The notes under the pieces: model-generated | Seen by the model: the letters and a program-made list of their open reading frames with translations, nothing else | Databases searched by the model: none | Told to the model about the DNA's origin: nothing | Source of the DNA: Macrobrachium rosenbergii | Lineage: Eukaryota > Arthropoda > Malacostraca > Decapoda > Palaemonidae | Assembly: GCF_040412425.1 (NCBI RefSeq) | Contig: NC_089795.1 | Span: 81,966,163 to 82,030,162 of the forward strand | Length of the DNA: 64,000 bases | Reading direction: 5' to 3' | Made by a program: the position numbers and the translations under genes | Shown: one piece after another, positions 11,572 through 22,737 of the stretch | Numbering within the stretch: the stretch's first letter is position 1 | Layout of the letters: every line of letters begins with the position of its first letter

Positions 11572-11646
<75 letters not shown>
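11447..11646. repeat. Compound (TA)n / (TA)n / (GA)n microsatellite
   Basis: A TA array at 11448-11510, a short GT-containing spacer, a second TA array near 11554-11571, and a GA array of about 36 units to 11646. The overlapping frames on both strands (YIYIYI, RERERE, SLSLSL) are artefacts. Confidence 0.95.
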
Positions 11647-11649
<3 letters not shown>

Positions 11650-11913
11650 TCCCAAAGAGACTCTTCACTCCACGAACTCATCACTCAGCGCAACTTTAAG
11701 TGAAGAGACTCCTAGAAGTCTGAAAGACTATTGCTAAATGTGCAGCTCATCCAAAAACCGTCGGTGATGAAATGCCTGCATGGCCTACGTGCTGCTGCAA
11801 TCGATGAAGACATTCCAGAGGCTGCATCGCTTTATTGACAGCGCCCTACGAAATGCATTCGAAATGCTGCAGCATGAATCATCTGCGAGCCCTGCATAGA
11901 TCCGTCTCCCAGG

Positions 11914-11970
11914 TGAGAAGAAGAAGAAGAAGAAGAAGAAGAAGAAGAAGAAGAAGAAGAAGAAGAAGGA
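11914..11970. repeat. (AAG)n microsatellite
   Basis: A purine-only trinucleotide array of about 18 units. The poly-arginine frame is an artefact. Confidence 0.95.
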
Positions 11971-12671
11971 TTAGAAGAAGACTTATTACAAAGGTGACCG
12001 ACCTTCCACAGCGCTGATTGAAATGGCTTCCGGTTTGGCTACTGGCCTATACCTTCGGGCCGTTTTCTAAAGCTAGTACTACGTCTAGTTTTTATTGCTA
12101 ATTTGTCCCTTGCGCAACTGCAAGTTGGTGACTTTGGGGACAATCAGACTGTTTTTGTTTATTTGACGAAAGATGGAAACATAACCTCTACTCTCTGAAT
12201 TTTATTGAATTTATTTTTTGGAACATTAGCAAAGAATGATATTAATGATGACATATGTGATAAATTAGGCGTCTTCGGACAAGTTCGTTCAAAATAAAAG
12301 AAAAAACAGGATGAACTACAGCATATATTTCGGAAAACTGATTAGGATAAAAAGATACTAGACAAAAAAAAAGCAATTATGTAACCTTATCAGAAAGACG
12401 TGAAGGTGTTTTAAGAAACTGCATGCTGTCACATTGAAAGGAAACCCGTCTTATTAATAATGATACTTCAAGATAAAAAAAAAAAAAAGTGCTCTTAAGG
12501 ACAGGAAGGGCTGGACGGGCATCGTGAACTGTACCGATTTTAGTGTCCTCAAACCAAGTTCATAAAGTCCAGTCTTAAAAAAGAACTTAAGCAGAATTAA
12601 GTTTCACCAGAAAAAACGTGAACTCATTTTAACGGTGAATAACAGAGCATATGAATTATTCTAAACAATTG

Positions 12672-12672
<1 letters not shown>

Positions 12673-12727
<55 letters not shown>
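12673..12727. repeat. (CT)n microsatellite
   Basis: A pure CT array of about 27 units. The preceding 700 bp hold no recognisable feature. Confidence 0.95.
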
Positions 12728-12729
<2 letters not shown>

Positions 12730-13155
12730 GGTGCGTGAGTGGGCGTGAGGAAAAGTGGCCCAGGAAGCGTCATCCTTTCCAAACTTGAGCCAGCTGCAAC
12801 TTTCGGAAAAACTCACTTTTGCGAAGTTATCCATGCTTTATTGAGCGTGAAGCGCTGATTACACTTTCATCACGCCGTTGCAAAAGAGAATTTTCCTGCC
12901 AGTATCTTCTTACGATATTCTTTCAGACTTCACGGCCATCTCGAAAAACAAAAAATAATTATTGGAATTCCGCGTCTCGCGCCAGTCAAGATTTTGAGGT
13001 TTGAAATAACACGGGAAAGTTCCCTTCCAGAAACTTCTGAGTAATTTTAGGGTCTTCAACAAACTTGTTTGAGTTTATTTTTCATTCTTATCTCTTACTT
13101 TAATCAGGCTGTCTATTTTCTATGGCTGATAAGCTCTCATCTCCTATGTAACTAT

Positions 13156-13159
<4 letters not shown>

Positions 13160-13210
<51 letters not shown>

Positions 13211-13224
13211 TGTGTGTGTGTGTA
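13160..13224. repeat. (GT)n microsatellite
   Basis: A GT array with a single GGTG interruption. Confidence 0.95.
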
Positions 13225-13229
13225 GGTAG

Positions 13230-13907
13230 AATGTAGTAAAAGTGAGTACATAAAGGCTAACTCAACCTCTATAATCTATATATAATACTTAATTCATCAT
13301 ATCTATTTTTGTTTAGCTCAATGACGAAACCTGTTACAATTTTCGAGCAGTAGCAGCAAATGTGCAGTAACAGTTGGTTTATCTGTTCAGTAAGATGTAT
13401 GTTCGCAATACATTTCCTGCAGCATTCAGTGAGAAGTCTATATACTGAAGTCTCATTTGCAAAAGCACCGCAAAGTAAAAATTCCTCATTACAACAAAAC
13501 GCTTCAACTTCCAGGCATTTTTGAGGCCAGATACGTATTTCCATAAATATGATACAACGCAGCACAAATGACGGTTATCTTGAAGATTTCCAAATGAGAC
13601 CGTGAGATCTTGTGTCTCATTTTTTTAGCACGCCCCTCTCTCATTATTAATTTTACATTTCAGCTCTTAGCTTTCTGCATTTTGTTTGAACAGCTCTCTT
13701 TATTCATGTATCCTCATTCTCTTTCCTTCCGTAATAAATAAACTCCTCAACAAAAATCTGACTTCTTCTCCTTAAGCGAACGGTTTTAAAGCAAACAGAT
13801 GATTTCCACTTTGCCCTTCTCTTCGAATTAAGGCCTAAAAGCAAAGCTTGTTGGTCTACGTTTAAATGCCTGTTCAGGACTTTACAAATATGACTCAATA
13901 GATGATA

Positions 13908-13910
<3 letters not shown>
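13230..13910. other. Unassigned sequence
   Basis: Two minus-strand frames (13269-13565 and 13704-13898) are not recognised and overlap frames in other phases. No repeat was identified. Confidence 0.35.
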
Positions 13911-13913
<3 letters not shown>

Positions 13914-13957
<44 letters not shown>

Positions 13958-14010
13958 TATATATTATATATTAAACTATATATTGTTATTATATATATTA
14001 TATATATATG
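13914..14010. repeat. (TA)n array with degenerate flank
   Basis: A TA array to about 13952 followed by ATTATATATT-type degenerate AT sequence. Confidence 0.9.
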
Positions 14011-14234
14011 CTATTATTATTAATGTATTCATACAAAGCATCCATTTGGAACACACATGATAGTCATTCGCTTAAAGTTAAGCAAGTCCAGCCTGGATCT
14101 CATTCACTGAACCAGGCCTAAATGATTCAAGGAATTAGTCCTTCACTTTGTGATGAAAAACAAATATCCTTCCTGGAGATTAGGGTCATTTCTAGGATCT
14201 CCAGATTCCTGAACTCTCGTGGATAATTTCAGGA

Positions 14235-14238
<4 letters not shown>

Positions 14239-14323
<85 letters not shown>
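14239..14323. repeat. (CT)n microsatellite
   Basis: A pure CT array of about 42 units that abuts the next interspersed repeat. Confidence 0.97.
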
Positions 14324-14325
<2 letters not shown>

Positions 14326-14330
14326 TTATC

Positions 14331-14465
14331 TTTCTATATTTCCCATTACCTCTTGTTACTCCTTTCGAAAGAACACTATATTCTTTGGAGCTTGAATTTC
14401 AAGTCAATGGCCCCTGAGGTTTGTTCCATATATGACCAGGTTTTCATCTTCGGAATAATAATAAT

Positions 14466-14521
<56 letters not shown>
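14331..14521 (+). repeat. Interspersed repeat with (AAT)n tail, copy 1
   Basis: The body contains CTTGAATTTCAAGTCAATGG and GTTTTCATCTTCGGAAT and ends in an AAT array. A second copy with the same order, including the AAT tail, lies at 41619-41810. Loss of sequence identity at a simple 3' tail suggests retroposition (SINE or a LINE 3' end), but no tRNA-like head is visible. Confidence 0.7.
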
Positions 14522-14524
<3 letters not shown>

Positions 14525-14624
14525 AAAAGTGACCCTATAACAATGGATACAATATCGAGAATTAAAAGCCACAGTTATCACCTCTGTACATAAATATTTT
14601 TAACACTGCTTAAATTTGCCAATA

Positions 14625-14628
14625 ATTC

Positions 14629-14683
<55 letters not shown>

Positions 14684-14690
14684 TAATAAG
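14625..14690. repeat. (AAT)n microsatellite
   Basis: A second AAT array about 100 bp downstream of the tail above. Confidence 0.95.
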
Positions 14691-14968
14691 AAATTTTGCT
14701 ACAGCTACAGAAAAATTATTAACTCAGTTACAGAAAAATTATTACTCTCTCTCTCTCAGTATAGAACTGCCAACAAACAGCTATATCAAAGGAACTTTGC
14801 TCATATATACGACACATCCGGTCCTTCGTAGAACGTTCTCAAAAGATAGAATGATGGCGATCTTTCTGTGTTTCATCCTATTCCATAATTTTGAAAAAAT
14901 TTTCTCCCTCGTAAGTTATAACGAAAATTAATCTGAACTCTCTTTATATGTTTTTTCTAAACCTGTTG

Positions 14969-14972
<4 letters not shown>

Positions 14973-15014
<42 letters not shown>

Positions 15015-15018
15015 AGAG
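14973..15018. repeat. (GA)n microsatellite
   Basis: A GA array with one AAG interruption. Confidence 0.95.
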
Positions 15019-15497
15019 CCGGGAGAATGAGGAATGACCAGTAAATTAAAAGAAATTGAACGTGAACTGAAAGAATAGAAATCTGGGCAGCGTAAAGCGT
15101 TATTAGGTAGGAGGAGAGAACTTTTACACTATTTTTTCCTCCCATCCCTGTTCACCTTTTATCTCTGTACCCCTCTGCCACTTTCAGTGACGAAATTTCA
15201 CGGCTAAAAACTCCACGAAATGAATAATGCACTCAACGTTCGACATTATTATATTATATATTAGGATATGCTGTCGTCACGGGTAATGCTACCGAGTCAA
15301 AAACTTGGTCTTCAGCCAGCAAATTGGCGCGGATATTTATTGATATATTCAAGGCTTGGTAAAACCATTTCATATTACATGCGTTAGTATGACAGTACGG
15401 ACTTCTATGGCGGAATCAACATAACAACCCCCTAAAGACGTACCGGTCTCTTTGACTACGGTCTTTGAATGTTGGTGCCATCAGCGCACTTCATACG

Positions 15498-15772
15498 GTT
15501 AAGTATACCTTGGATTTATAGACCACTGAAGCTGGTTAACAGCTCTCTAGGAGCTGGCGAGAGATTAGACCTATTTTTGCGTAGCTAGAGGCAATTGGTT
15601 GCCACAGCAGCAGGACCACCACAACTTAGTGTGGAATCGATGACACAGTATGGCGAGATATGAATTTCTGCATGCAGAAATAAATTCCTCTAATTCTTCA
15701 TTGGCCGGCCGGAGGTCGAACACTGGCCCAGCACAGTGCTAGCCAGTACGATATCGACCCGTCCAATAAGGA
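15498..15772 (-). mobile_element. tRNA-derived SINE, full length
   Basis: On the minus strand the element starts with a tRNA-like head (GGCTAGCAC, then CCAGTGTTCGACCTCCGG as a degenerate B box). It continues with GGCCGGCCAATGAAGAATTA, a body containing GTTGCCTC and AACCAATTGGTT-like sequence, and ends with CCAAGGTATACTTAAC. I recognise this body as a repeat widespread in decapod genomes. The copy at 17296-17570 shares the CCGGCCGGCCAATGAAG core and the downstream body. Confidence 0.75.
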
Positions 15773-15774
15773 AC

Positions 15775-16040
15775 TTACTTCATCCAGTGCAATGTAGGCA
15801 TTACTCAAGGTCTTTGCAGAGTTCCTTCGACCTAACCAACTGCTTTCATTCCTTTTACTCTACCTCCGTTTATATTCTCTTTCTTCCATCTTACTGTCCA
15901 CCCTCTGCTAACAATTGATTCATGGTACAACTGCGAGGTTTTCCTCCTGTTACACCCTTCAAACTTTTACTGTCAATTTCCGTTTCAACGCTGAATGGCC
16001 ATAGTTGTCTCAGTGCTTGCATGTAATACCTAAAATCTAT
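15775..16040 (-). mobile_element. Family D decapod repeat, minus copy
   Basis: Read on the minus strand, the copy contains GGTTTGAAAGGTGTAACAGG-like, CAATTGTTAGCAGAGGGTGG-like, GAATATAAACGGAGGTAGAG and CAGTAAAAGG-type blocks in the same order as the copies at 20845, 49608 and 55485. It directly abuts the SINE at 15498-15772. Open frames here are shadows of the repeat. Confidence 0.75.
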
Positions 16041-16147
16041 AAATAAATCAATTAATCAATCAATTAACATAACAACCAAATTTTTACTCTGTTCTGAAGA
16101 AGAGCATGACTCAGGTCTAACGATTACTGACTTGGGTATGAATGGAT

Positions 16148-16335
16148 GGAATATAGAGTTCAGACTAAACGCCAAGCGATGGGACCTATGGGCTCATTCA
16201 GCTCTGAAAAAGAAAATTGAGGAGTAAAAGGTTACAAAGATGTAACAGGAGGGAAAAACTGATAGATGCACTGTGAAATAATTGTTAGGCGAATGTGGAT
16301 AGCAAGATGTAAGAAAGATGACTTGGTATGAAAGA
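16148..16335 (+). mobile_element. Family D repeat, plus copy, truncated
   Basis: It begins GGAATATAGAGTTCAGACT, continues with GGGACCTATGGGCTCATTCA and GATGTAACAGGAGGG, and fades near 16335 before the 3' half. With the minus copy just upstream it forms a head-to-head pair separated by about 110 bp. Confidence 0.65.
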
Positions 16336-16339
16336 ATCA

Positions 16340-17290
16340 TAAAACTCAGCATTTCACTTTCGTTCTATCTAAAAGATCACTTTTATGAAGTTTCATGTAC
16401 TGACTTCTTTTATAAGGCATGTTCTAAATTCATAGGGATTTTGCCATCTACCTACCACCCTCAGTTGTACCAGATTTAACCTATATCGAGAAGTGTCACT
16501 CTGATGCTATCAATTCGATTTTCTGGCGGCATTCGGCAATTGTCCCCAAACTTTTGCAACAAGTGGTCGCAACTTTTCTATACAAGTGAAAAATTGAAAT
16601 GTATGTTTGCGGACTGATGTTCTGAAGGACTGATTTTTCTCACCGATGTTGGCTTTTGGTACAAAATGCTTCCGGGTAAAATCTTGATATATACCATAAA
16701 CGTTCTCTATCGTAACTTTCTAAAGTAACCATTTCAACTACGGTATTCAGGTTTTTGTTGTTCTTGCCACAGTTACACGACTTGACGGGTATAGTGCGTT
16801 CTGTAAATACTCTTTTCATAACACGGTTACGATTCTCTGTAATTGCTGCCATGTTGTGAAGATGAGGATGAAAGCATTTCTACAGCCTATAACATGTTAC
16901 CGATTGCCGAAAGTCCGTTAGGCTGACGTCAAAAAGAGTGCAAATATTCTTCTTTTCTTGATTACTGTACGAAAAAATTATTTCATTGTACACCTTCCTG
17001 ACAATATTCCCAATACTCCTGTGAAAATCTGCATATGTTCACTAACCCTGAAGATCATTTCGTCCCTTTAAACTGTGAAGCTACTTTGATTATTACTCGC
17101 TAGCTCTCTCCATTTAGATGATAATGAGGCAGCATTTGTCTCACTGTAGTTAGGATTTAGACAAATGGAGATTGAAGACGAAGCCCTTCTGTCGAGAAGA
17201 GCAACGCACAACCTTCTGGTATCAACTCTCACCATATCTTCCATTCTCCAGCAGTTCCTCGCTGGACAAGTCAGTAAGAGTAGAGTTGTC
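16340..17290. other. Unassigned sequence
   Basis: Two minus-strand frames, 16640-16852 (70 codons) and 17068-17334 (88 codons), have non-repetitive composition but no recognised domain. The second runs into the SINE at 17296. No splice signals could be tied to them with confidence. Confidence 0.3.
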
Positions 17291-17295
17291 GGATA

Positions 17296-17570
17296 GCACT
17301 CTATTGGGCCCGGTTCAGATCTCCGGCCGGCCAATGAAGAATTAAGAGGAATTTATTTCTGGTGATAAAATTCATTTCTCTCGCTATAATGTGGTTCGGA
17401 TTCACAATAAGTTGTAGAGTCCCGTTGCTAGGTAACCAATTGGTTCTTAGCCACGTAAATAGAATCTAATCCTTCGGGCCAGCCCCTGGAGGGCTGTGTT
17501 AATCGCTCGGTGGATGCAGTTAAACTGAGTATCCACTTAACTCATCTCTCAGCGGACGGAATGTCTCGCG
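17296..17570 (+). mobile_element. Decapod SINE, 5'-truncated head
   Basis: It contains CCGGCCGGCCAATGAAGAAT, a GGAATTTATTTCTGGTGAT block, GTTGCTAGGTAACCAATTGG, TTCTTAGCCACGTAAAT and TAATCCTTCGGGCCAGCCC, then a region ending near GAGTATCCACTTAAC. It is the same family as 15498-15772 in the opposite orientation, with the tRNA-like head partly missing. Confidence 0.8.
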
Positions 17571-17661
17571 GAAACCTTAACAATGATGATCTTAAAAACA
17601 CACCATATATAGAGCAATCTATACAAGCTTGCAACAATTAATATATTATTTTCAAAGTCAA

Positions 17662-18040
17662 CAAGTAAAAAATGCGCCAAAGTTTCTTCGGCGCAATCGA
17701 GTTTTCATTTTTAGCTTCTGCTCAAAAGCCGCCAAAAAATACATCTATCTTCAGTAATTACTCGTTATAATGCTGTATGAGCCGCGGCCCGAACTCTCAG
17801 CCGGTCGTGGTGGCGCTGTTGTTGAGTTCCCAGAAGCACGATCATGGCTAACAACCTAAAAAAAATAAAAACTACTGACGTTAGAGAGCTGCAAGTGGGT
17901 GTTTTGATGATCGAGGGTGGATGATCAACATGCCAATTTGCAGCCATCTAGACTATCAGTAGTTTTTAAATCAAATTGGACAGAAAAAGTGCGGACGGAC
18001 AGACAAAACCATCTCAATAACTTTCTTTTGCAGAAAACTA
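17662..18040 (-). mobile_element. Family A multi-hairpin element, copy 3
   Basis: On the plus strand it starts CAAGTAAAAAATGCGCC (the element 3' end), followed by the AAGTTTCTTCGGCGC hairpin. The internal hairpins are eroded, the central inverted repeat is degenerate, and the end reads CAGAAAACT. It is an old copy. Confidence 0.8.
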
Positions 18041-18044
18041 AAAA

Positions 18045-18550
18045 AGCCATATTCATTAGCATTTCTTTAGGTAGTTTTTAAATTAGTATTTCACCTTCAA
18101 ATTATGGAATGTGCATTTTTCAGTCCTTAAAAATGTACGAGCAAATAGCAGAAACTTCGTTTGATGCCTCTGCGGAAGGGACGGGTTTAAGTACTTCAGC
18201 TCGCAACGTGTTCAGAGGAATGATGATAAAACTTTAGCTAATTCGTTTTTCCCCTACATCCTTATAACGATCCCATTACTGTCCCTTCTCCTCATAAAAG
18301 TACTCTCTATGGACCAATATTTCTCGCTAACTTTTCACGGATTAAATCCAGGTCTTCGTCTCATTTATAATTATAGCGGACGCATCTTTTCATGCTGTTC
18401 CCATTAAGAGGAACAAAATAATGCTATTTATCTTGATGTTATGGCTTTTCCTAACCTCTTTCCATGCTGACTTCCCGAGAGCAAGAGGAGTAAAAACCGA
18501 GGCAGTAAATGTGCCGAGCAGCAAAAATGTCATAATTCGCAAAATCGTTA
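18045..18550. other. Unassigned sequence
   Basis: No feature was recognised. A plus-strand frame at 18421 runs into a CA array and a SINE and is not convincing. Confidence 0.4.
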
Positions 18551-18554
18551 AACA

Positions 18555-18557
18555 CAA

Positions 18558-18584
<27 letters not shown>
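18555..18584. repeat. (CA)n microsatellite
   Basis: A short CA array preceding the SINE pair. Confidence 0.9.
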
Positions 18585-18588
<4 letters not shown>

Positions 18589-18630
18589 TATATGTATAGA
18601 AATATTAAAACACAATTACGTGTGGAACGA

Positions 18631-18815
18631 AATAAATTTCTGACTCATCAACATCGAACCCAGGTCTTTCAAATGAAAGACCAGAGTGCTGTGTCCCTTG
18701 GTACAGTTGTACACAGGTTCCAACTTCTTTTATGACTTGTGTGGCCTGGTTGGCAGCACTCTGGTCTTTCATTTGAAAGGTCTGGGTTCGATCCTGATGT
18801 GAGTCAGAAACATAT
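18631..18815. mobile_element. Head-to-head pair of tRNA-derived SINEs
   Basis: The right-hand (plus) copy has an A-box-like TGGCCTGGTTGG at 18742-18753 and a B box GGTTCGATCC at 18785-18794, then CTGATGTGAGTCAGAAA running into a TA array. The left-hand (minus) copy at 18631-18692 is its inverse (B box GGGTTCGATGTTG and GATGAGTCAGAAATTTATT read on the minus strand). The arms of about 58-62 bp could pair around a loop of about 60 bp. A third partial copy of the same 3' end occurs at 58875-58935, also followed by TA repeats. Confidence 0.7.
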
Positions 18816-18817
18816 AT

Positions 18818-18887
18818 ATAGATATATAATTATATATATAATATATAAAATATATATATAGATATATATATACATACATGTATATAC

Positions 18888-18926
<39 letters not shown>

Positions 18927-18945
18927 TATATATATATACATATAT
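18818..18945. repeat. (TA)n-rich array, probable SINE tail
   Basis: TA repeats with ACATACATG interruptions, directly following the SINE 3' end. Confidence 0.85.
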
Positions 18946-19384
18946 AAATATAATGTATGCATGTGTTAAAAGGCATGTAAATTATAAATCAATAAATGCA
19001 ATTATGTTAACGTGCAGATACTTTGTTACATGCATAATACCATACGAAGGTGAAGCTTATCACTGAACTTTGTAGTACAAAGTTTTCGCGATGCGATTAA
19101 AATCCTTCAAGTGCGAAACTGATAGAACAATGTCCAGAAATAATACGGTCCCCGTTTGACAACGCAAATGCGTCTGTTAATCTTTTCAACGAGGCTAAAT
19201 GATCCGATTCTCCTGCAACTCAGCGATCGTATATCCTCGGAAACGACCGAGTTTATTTCCCATGCGTGGTCAAGTTGTTTCGAAAGTGTCGTTTTTTCGA
19301 CTGTATCTCTGGTTTCACCCTTCTTGAGTAGAATGTACGTTTTATTTTATGGCACGAGGGTATTCAAATTGCGGGAGATTTTTA

Positions 19385-19388
<4 letters not shown>

Positions 19389-19450
<62 letters not shown>

Positions 19451-19518
19451 CTCTCTTTCACAATATCACTTCTGTAAGGTCATATATTCTACGTCTCAGT
19501 TCTTGGAATCGTGAAAAA

Positions 19519-19591
<73 letters not shown>

Positions 19592-19592
19592 A
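19389..19592. repeat. Two (CT)n arrays and a (CA)n array
   Basis: CT at 19389-19446 and 19523-19567, continuing directly into CA to 19592. A 223-codon plus-strand frame crosses both arrays. It is built largely of SLSLS and HTHTH and I do not regard it as a gene. Confidence 0.95.
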
Positions 19593-19599
19593 TATGCAC

Positions 19600-20835
19600 A
19601 TCTGCACACTTCTCAGAAGTTGGCTGCGGGAATTGATAAACAACACTCGCTTATCTCCCTCCGTTGCTTTTTTTTTAATTTATCTTTCACCATTTTTACT
19701 GACAAATATTCTTAGGAACTATGCTCTCTCTCTCTCCCTCCTCCTTACTTTATTAGTTTTCGAACCTCACTATAACTCATATAGTGCTTGCAGTCAGGGT
19801 TGCCAAGCTTGCTGGAGGCTTCGTTAGAATCTTATCTTAGAAGTGGGTTCTTACCCGTTGCTTTTCTACAAGCTTTTATACAGGCCACATACCGAGATGT
19901 GTAAACTAATTGGCAACACTGTTGGTTGCCCCAAGTGACTAATACACTAATAATGCATAATGTGCTATACATTATTATGCCTGTATTAATAAGATTACTT
20001 TTTCTAAATCAGTAAAAGAGTAAACAGACGAGAAGAAGTAAATACTCTTAAATAGGTAGTGGGCAGCTCTTATATATAACTTCATGACTTGGAGTTCTAA
20101 TTGTAAGATGAGACTTCTTTTATTATTGTCTTTTATGCTTTTAATACTTCATATCTCCTTCATTTCATGCTCATTCATTTCCTCTCTGTTTTACTTTTCT
20201 TCTTATTAGTGGACTCACATCCCCTCCTTTTATCAGCAATCTATTGCTTCCACCCACATCCATTTCCAGCCACATTTTGAGGACATTGAACCAAACGCGC
20301 CTGATTTTATTCCTGGTTTCTCAGACTCTCGAAGACGCTCTTTGTGCCTGTGAATGACGACGCTCTTTGGTCACTTTAATTGGCAATGCAAAGGTTTCCA
20401 CACAATTTCCCTCACAATTCATTAGCTGATGCACTCCGGAATTCGAGACCCTGGAAAAGCGAGAGCTTATGAGTAACCTGGAATTCAATTCGCCTTAATT
20501 GCCTCTTTGTTCTCCGGAGACCGATGTTTTCGCCATTATTTTACCTGGGTGTTCCTCTGAATTCACTCGCTTTCTCGTCTCAGTTTATGAACGGAATTAA
20601 GACAGTACATTCCAGGTAACGGTGGATGGGCATCTAGAGCTGAGGATAGACTTATTTTACATCCTTTTCAAGTTACGTTAGAATGTTAGTGTAGTTAGTT
20701 CCAGGTAAGAGCAGTTCCAAACCTTGTGTGTGAGAAGTCCTGTCTATGCTTTTTTGTCTGATGGTATGAAATCCTTATCCGTTTGACAGATATAGCACCT
20801 TGCCTAATTTTTTTGGGATGGGCGGGGCGGGGAGA
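19600..20835. other. Unassigned sequence
   Basis: No gene or repeat family was recognised. Base composition is more mixed from about 20220 to 20630, without a defensible exon. Confidence 0.4.
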
Positions 20836-20839
20836 GGAA

Positions 20840-21165
20840 GAATAGAACAGAATATAGAATTTGGACCAAAGGCCAAGCGCTTGGGCCTATGAGGTCATTC
20901 AGCGCTGAAATGGAAACTGACAGCAAAAAGGATTGAAAGGTGTAACAAGTAGGAAAACATCGCAGTTGCACTATGAACCAATTGTTAGGAGAGGATGGAA
21001 AGCAACATGGAAAAAAGAGAATATGAATGGAGTTACAGTAAAAGGAATGAAAGGGGTTGTAGCTAGGGGACGAAGGGACGCTGCAAAGAACCTAAAGTAA
21101 TGCCTACAGTGCATCGCATGAGGTGCACTGACGGCATTAACCCCGCCCCCCTTACGGAGGGGGAA
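20840..21165 (+). mobile_element. Family D decapod repeat, full copy
   Basis: It begins AGAATAGAACAGAATATAG and continues through GGGCCTATGAGGTCATTCAG, GATTGAAAGGTGTAACAAG, AATTGTTAGGAGAGGATGG, GTAAAAGGAATGAAAGGGG, GGGACGCTGCAAAGAACC and GCATGAGGTGCACTGACGG, ending in a C-run and TTACGGAGGGGG. The minus-strand frame here (RHYFRFFAASLRPLA...) is a repeat translation that could be mistaken for a protein. Confidence 0.85.
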
Positions 21166-21388
21166 GGTAGACACAGATAAAGTTCCTATATCCTTGTCTG
21201 AATGGGGATTCCTCGGGACTTTATATCCGATTCCAAGGTGATGGTATTTCGCCGCAACATATATAAGTATCACTATATCATAATTGAAAATGGGATGGTC
21301 TCCACGAAGTAATCATCACACCTACTGGTGTGGAACCCTTCATTAGATGTTCATTAGGTACCCACCAACCCAACCCGATTCCCCACTC

Positions 21389-21392
<4 letters not shown>

Positions 21393-21437
<45 letters not shown>
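21393..21437. repeat. (CT)n microsatellite
   Basis: A pure CT array of about 22 units. Confidence 0.95.
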
Positions 21438-21440
<3 letters not shown>

Positions 21441-21649
21441 AACAAAGATTATCGGTGACTGAAAAGTGCGCACCACAAGTACAATTATTTGCATTTGAAT
21501 TTAAAATAATTATAAAGAAAACCATACCATATCCATTTATTTCAACAATAAAGGGGGCCACTAGATATGAATTATTCAAATACCCTTTACACAACTTTCT
21601 CGAGATTGAATATTTCTTCTTATGAGGAAGAAAAGGGACAGACAGCACA

Positions 21650-22737
21650 GTAATACTTGGATAAAAGGACAGTCACCAGTAATACCTGGATAAAGGGACA
21701 GTCACATAATTGGATAAAAGGACAGTCACCACAGTAGAGGACAGAGAGCAAGTTATAACCGGATAAAGGGACAGTTACCACAGTAATACCTGGACAAAGG
21801 GACAGTCCCCACAGTAATACTTGGACAAAGGGACAGTCACCACAATGTCTACCTGGACAAAAGGACAGTCACCACAGTAATACTCAGACAAAGGGACAGT
21901 TACCACAGTAATACCTGGATAAAGGACAGTCACCACAGTAATACCTGGACAAACGGGACAGTCACCACAATACCCAGACAAAAAAGGACAGTCACCACAG
22001 TAATACCTGGATAAAAGGGACAGTCACCACAGTAATACCTGGACAAAAGGAACAGTCACCACAGTAATACCTGGATAAAAGGGACAGTCACCACAGTAAT
22101 ACCCAGACAAAAGGGACAGTCACCACAGTAATACCCAGACAAAGGGGAAACCACAGAATACCTGGACAAAGGGACAGTCACCACAGTAATACCGGACAAA
22201 AGGACAGTCACCACAGTAATACTTGGACAAAAGGGACAGTCACCACAGTAATACCTGGACAAAAGGGACAGTCACCACAGTAATACCTGGACAAAAGGGA
22301 CAGTCACCGCAATAATACCTGGACAAAAGGGACAGTCACCACAGTAATACCCAGACAAAAGGGACAGTCACCACAGTAATACCTGGACAAAAGGGACAGT
22401 CACCACAGTAATACCTGGACAAAAGGACAGTCACCACAGTAGTACCTGGATATAAGGAACAGTCACCACAGTAATACCTGGATATAAGGAACAGTCACCA
22501 CAGTAATACCTTAACAAAAGGGACAGTCACCACAGTGATACCTGGACAAAAGGGACAGTCACCACAGCAATACTTTGACAAAAGGGACAGAAAGTACAGT
22601 AATACCTGGACAAAAGGGACAGTCACCAAAGTAATACTTGGATAAAAGGGACAGTCACCAAAGTAATACTTGGATAGAAGGGACAGTCACCACAGTAATA
22701 CCTGGACAAAAGGGACAGTCACCACAGTAATACCCAG
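21650..22737. repeat. ~32 bp minisatellite, left block
   Basis: About 34 units of a 31-32 bp sequence, approximately CCTGGACAAAAGGGACAGTC then ACCACAGTAATA. Variant units occur (ACCCAGACA, ACTTGGACA, AGAAAGTACAG). Read on the minus strand all three frames of the consensus lack stops, producing a 32-residue repeat (cysteine-rich YYCGDCPFCPGITVVTV and so on). Frames break every 60-90 codons by indels, so this is not a gene. Confidence 0.97.

Noticed and set aside
11312..11737. Overlapping long frames on both strands
   Set aside because: They translate TA and GA microsatellites into YIYIYI, RERERE and SLSLSL.
13009..13037. TTCCAGAAACTTC as a heat-shock element
   Set aside because: A three-part match of nine fixed bases is expected about once by chance in this length, and no gene is nearby.
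19156..19827. 223-codon plus-strand open frame, the longest in the window
   Set aside because: It crosses two CT arrays and a CA array (SLSLS, HTHTH). The remaining parts show no domain and composition is not protein-like across the junctions.
20971..21273. 100-codon minus-strand frame (RHYFRFFAASLRPLA)
   Set aside because: It is the translation of the family D repeat; similar frames appear at the other family D copies.
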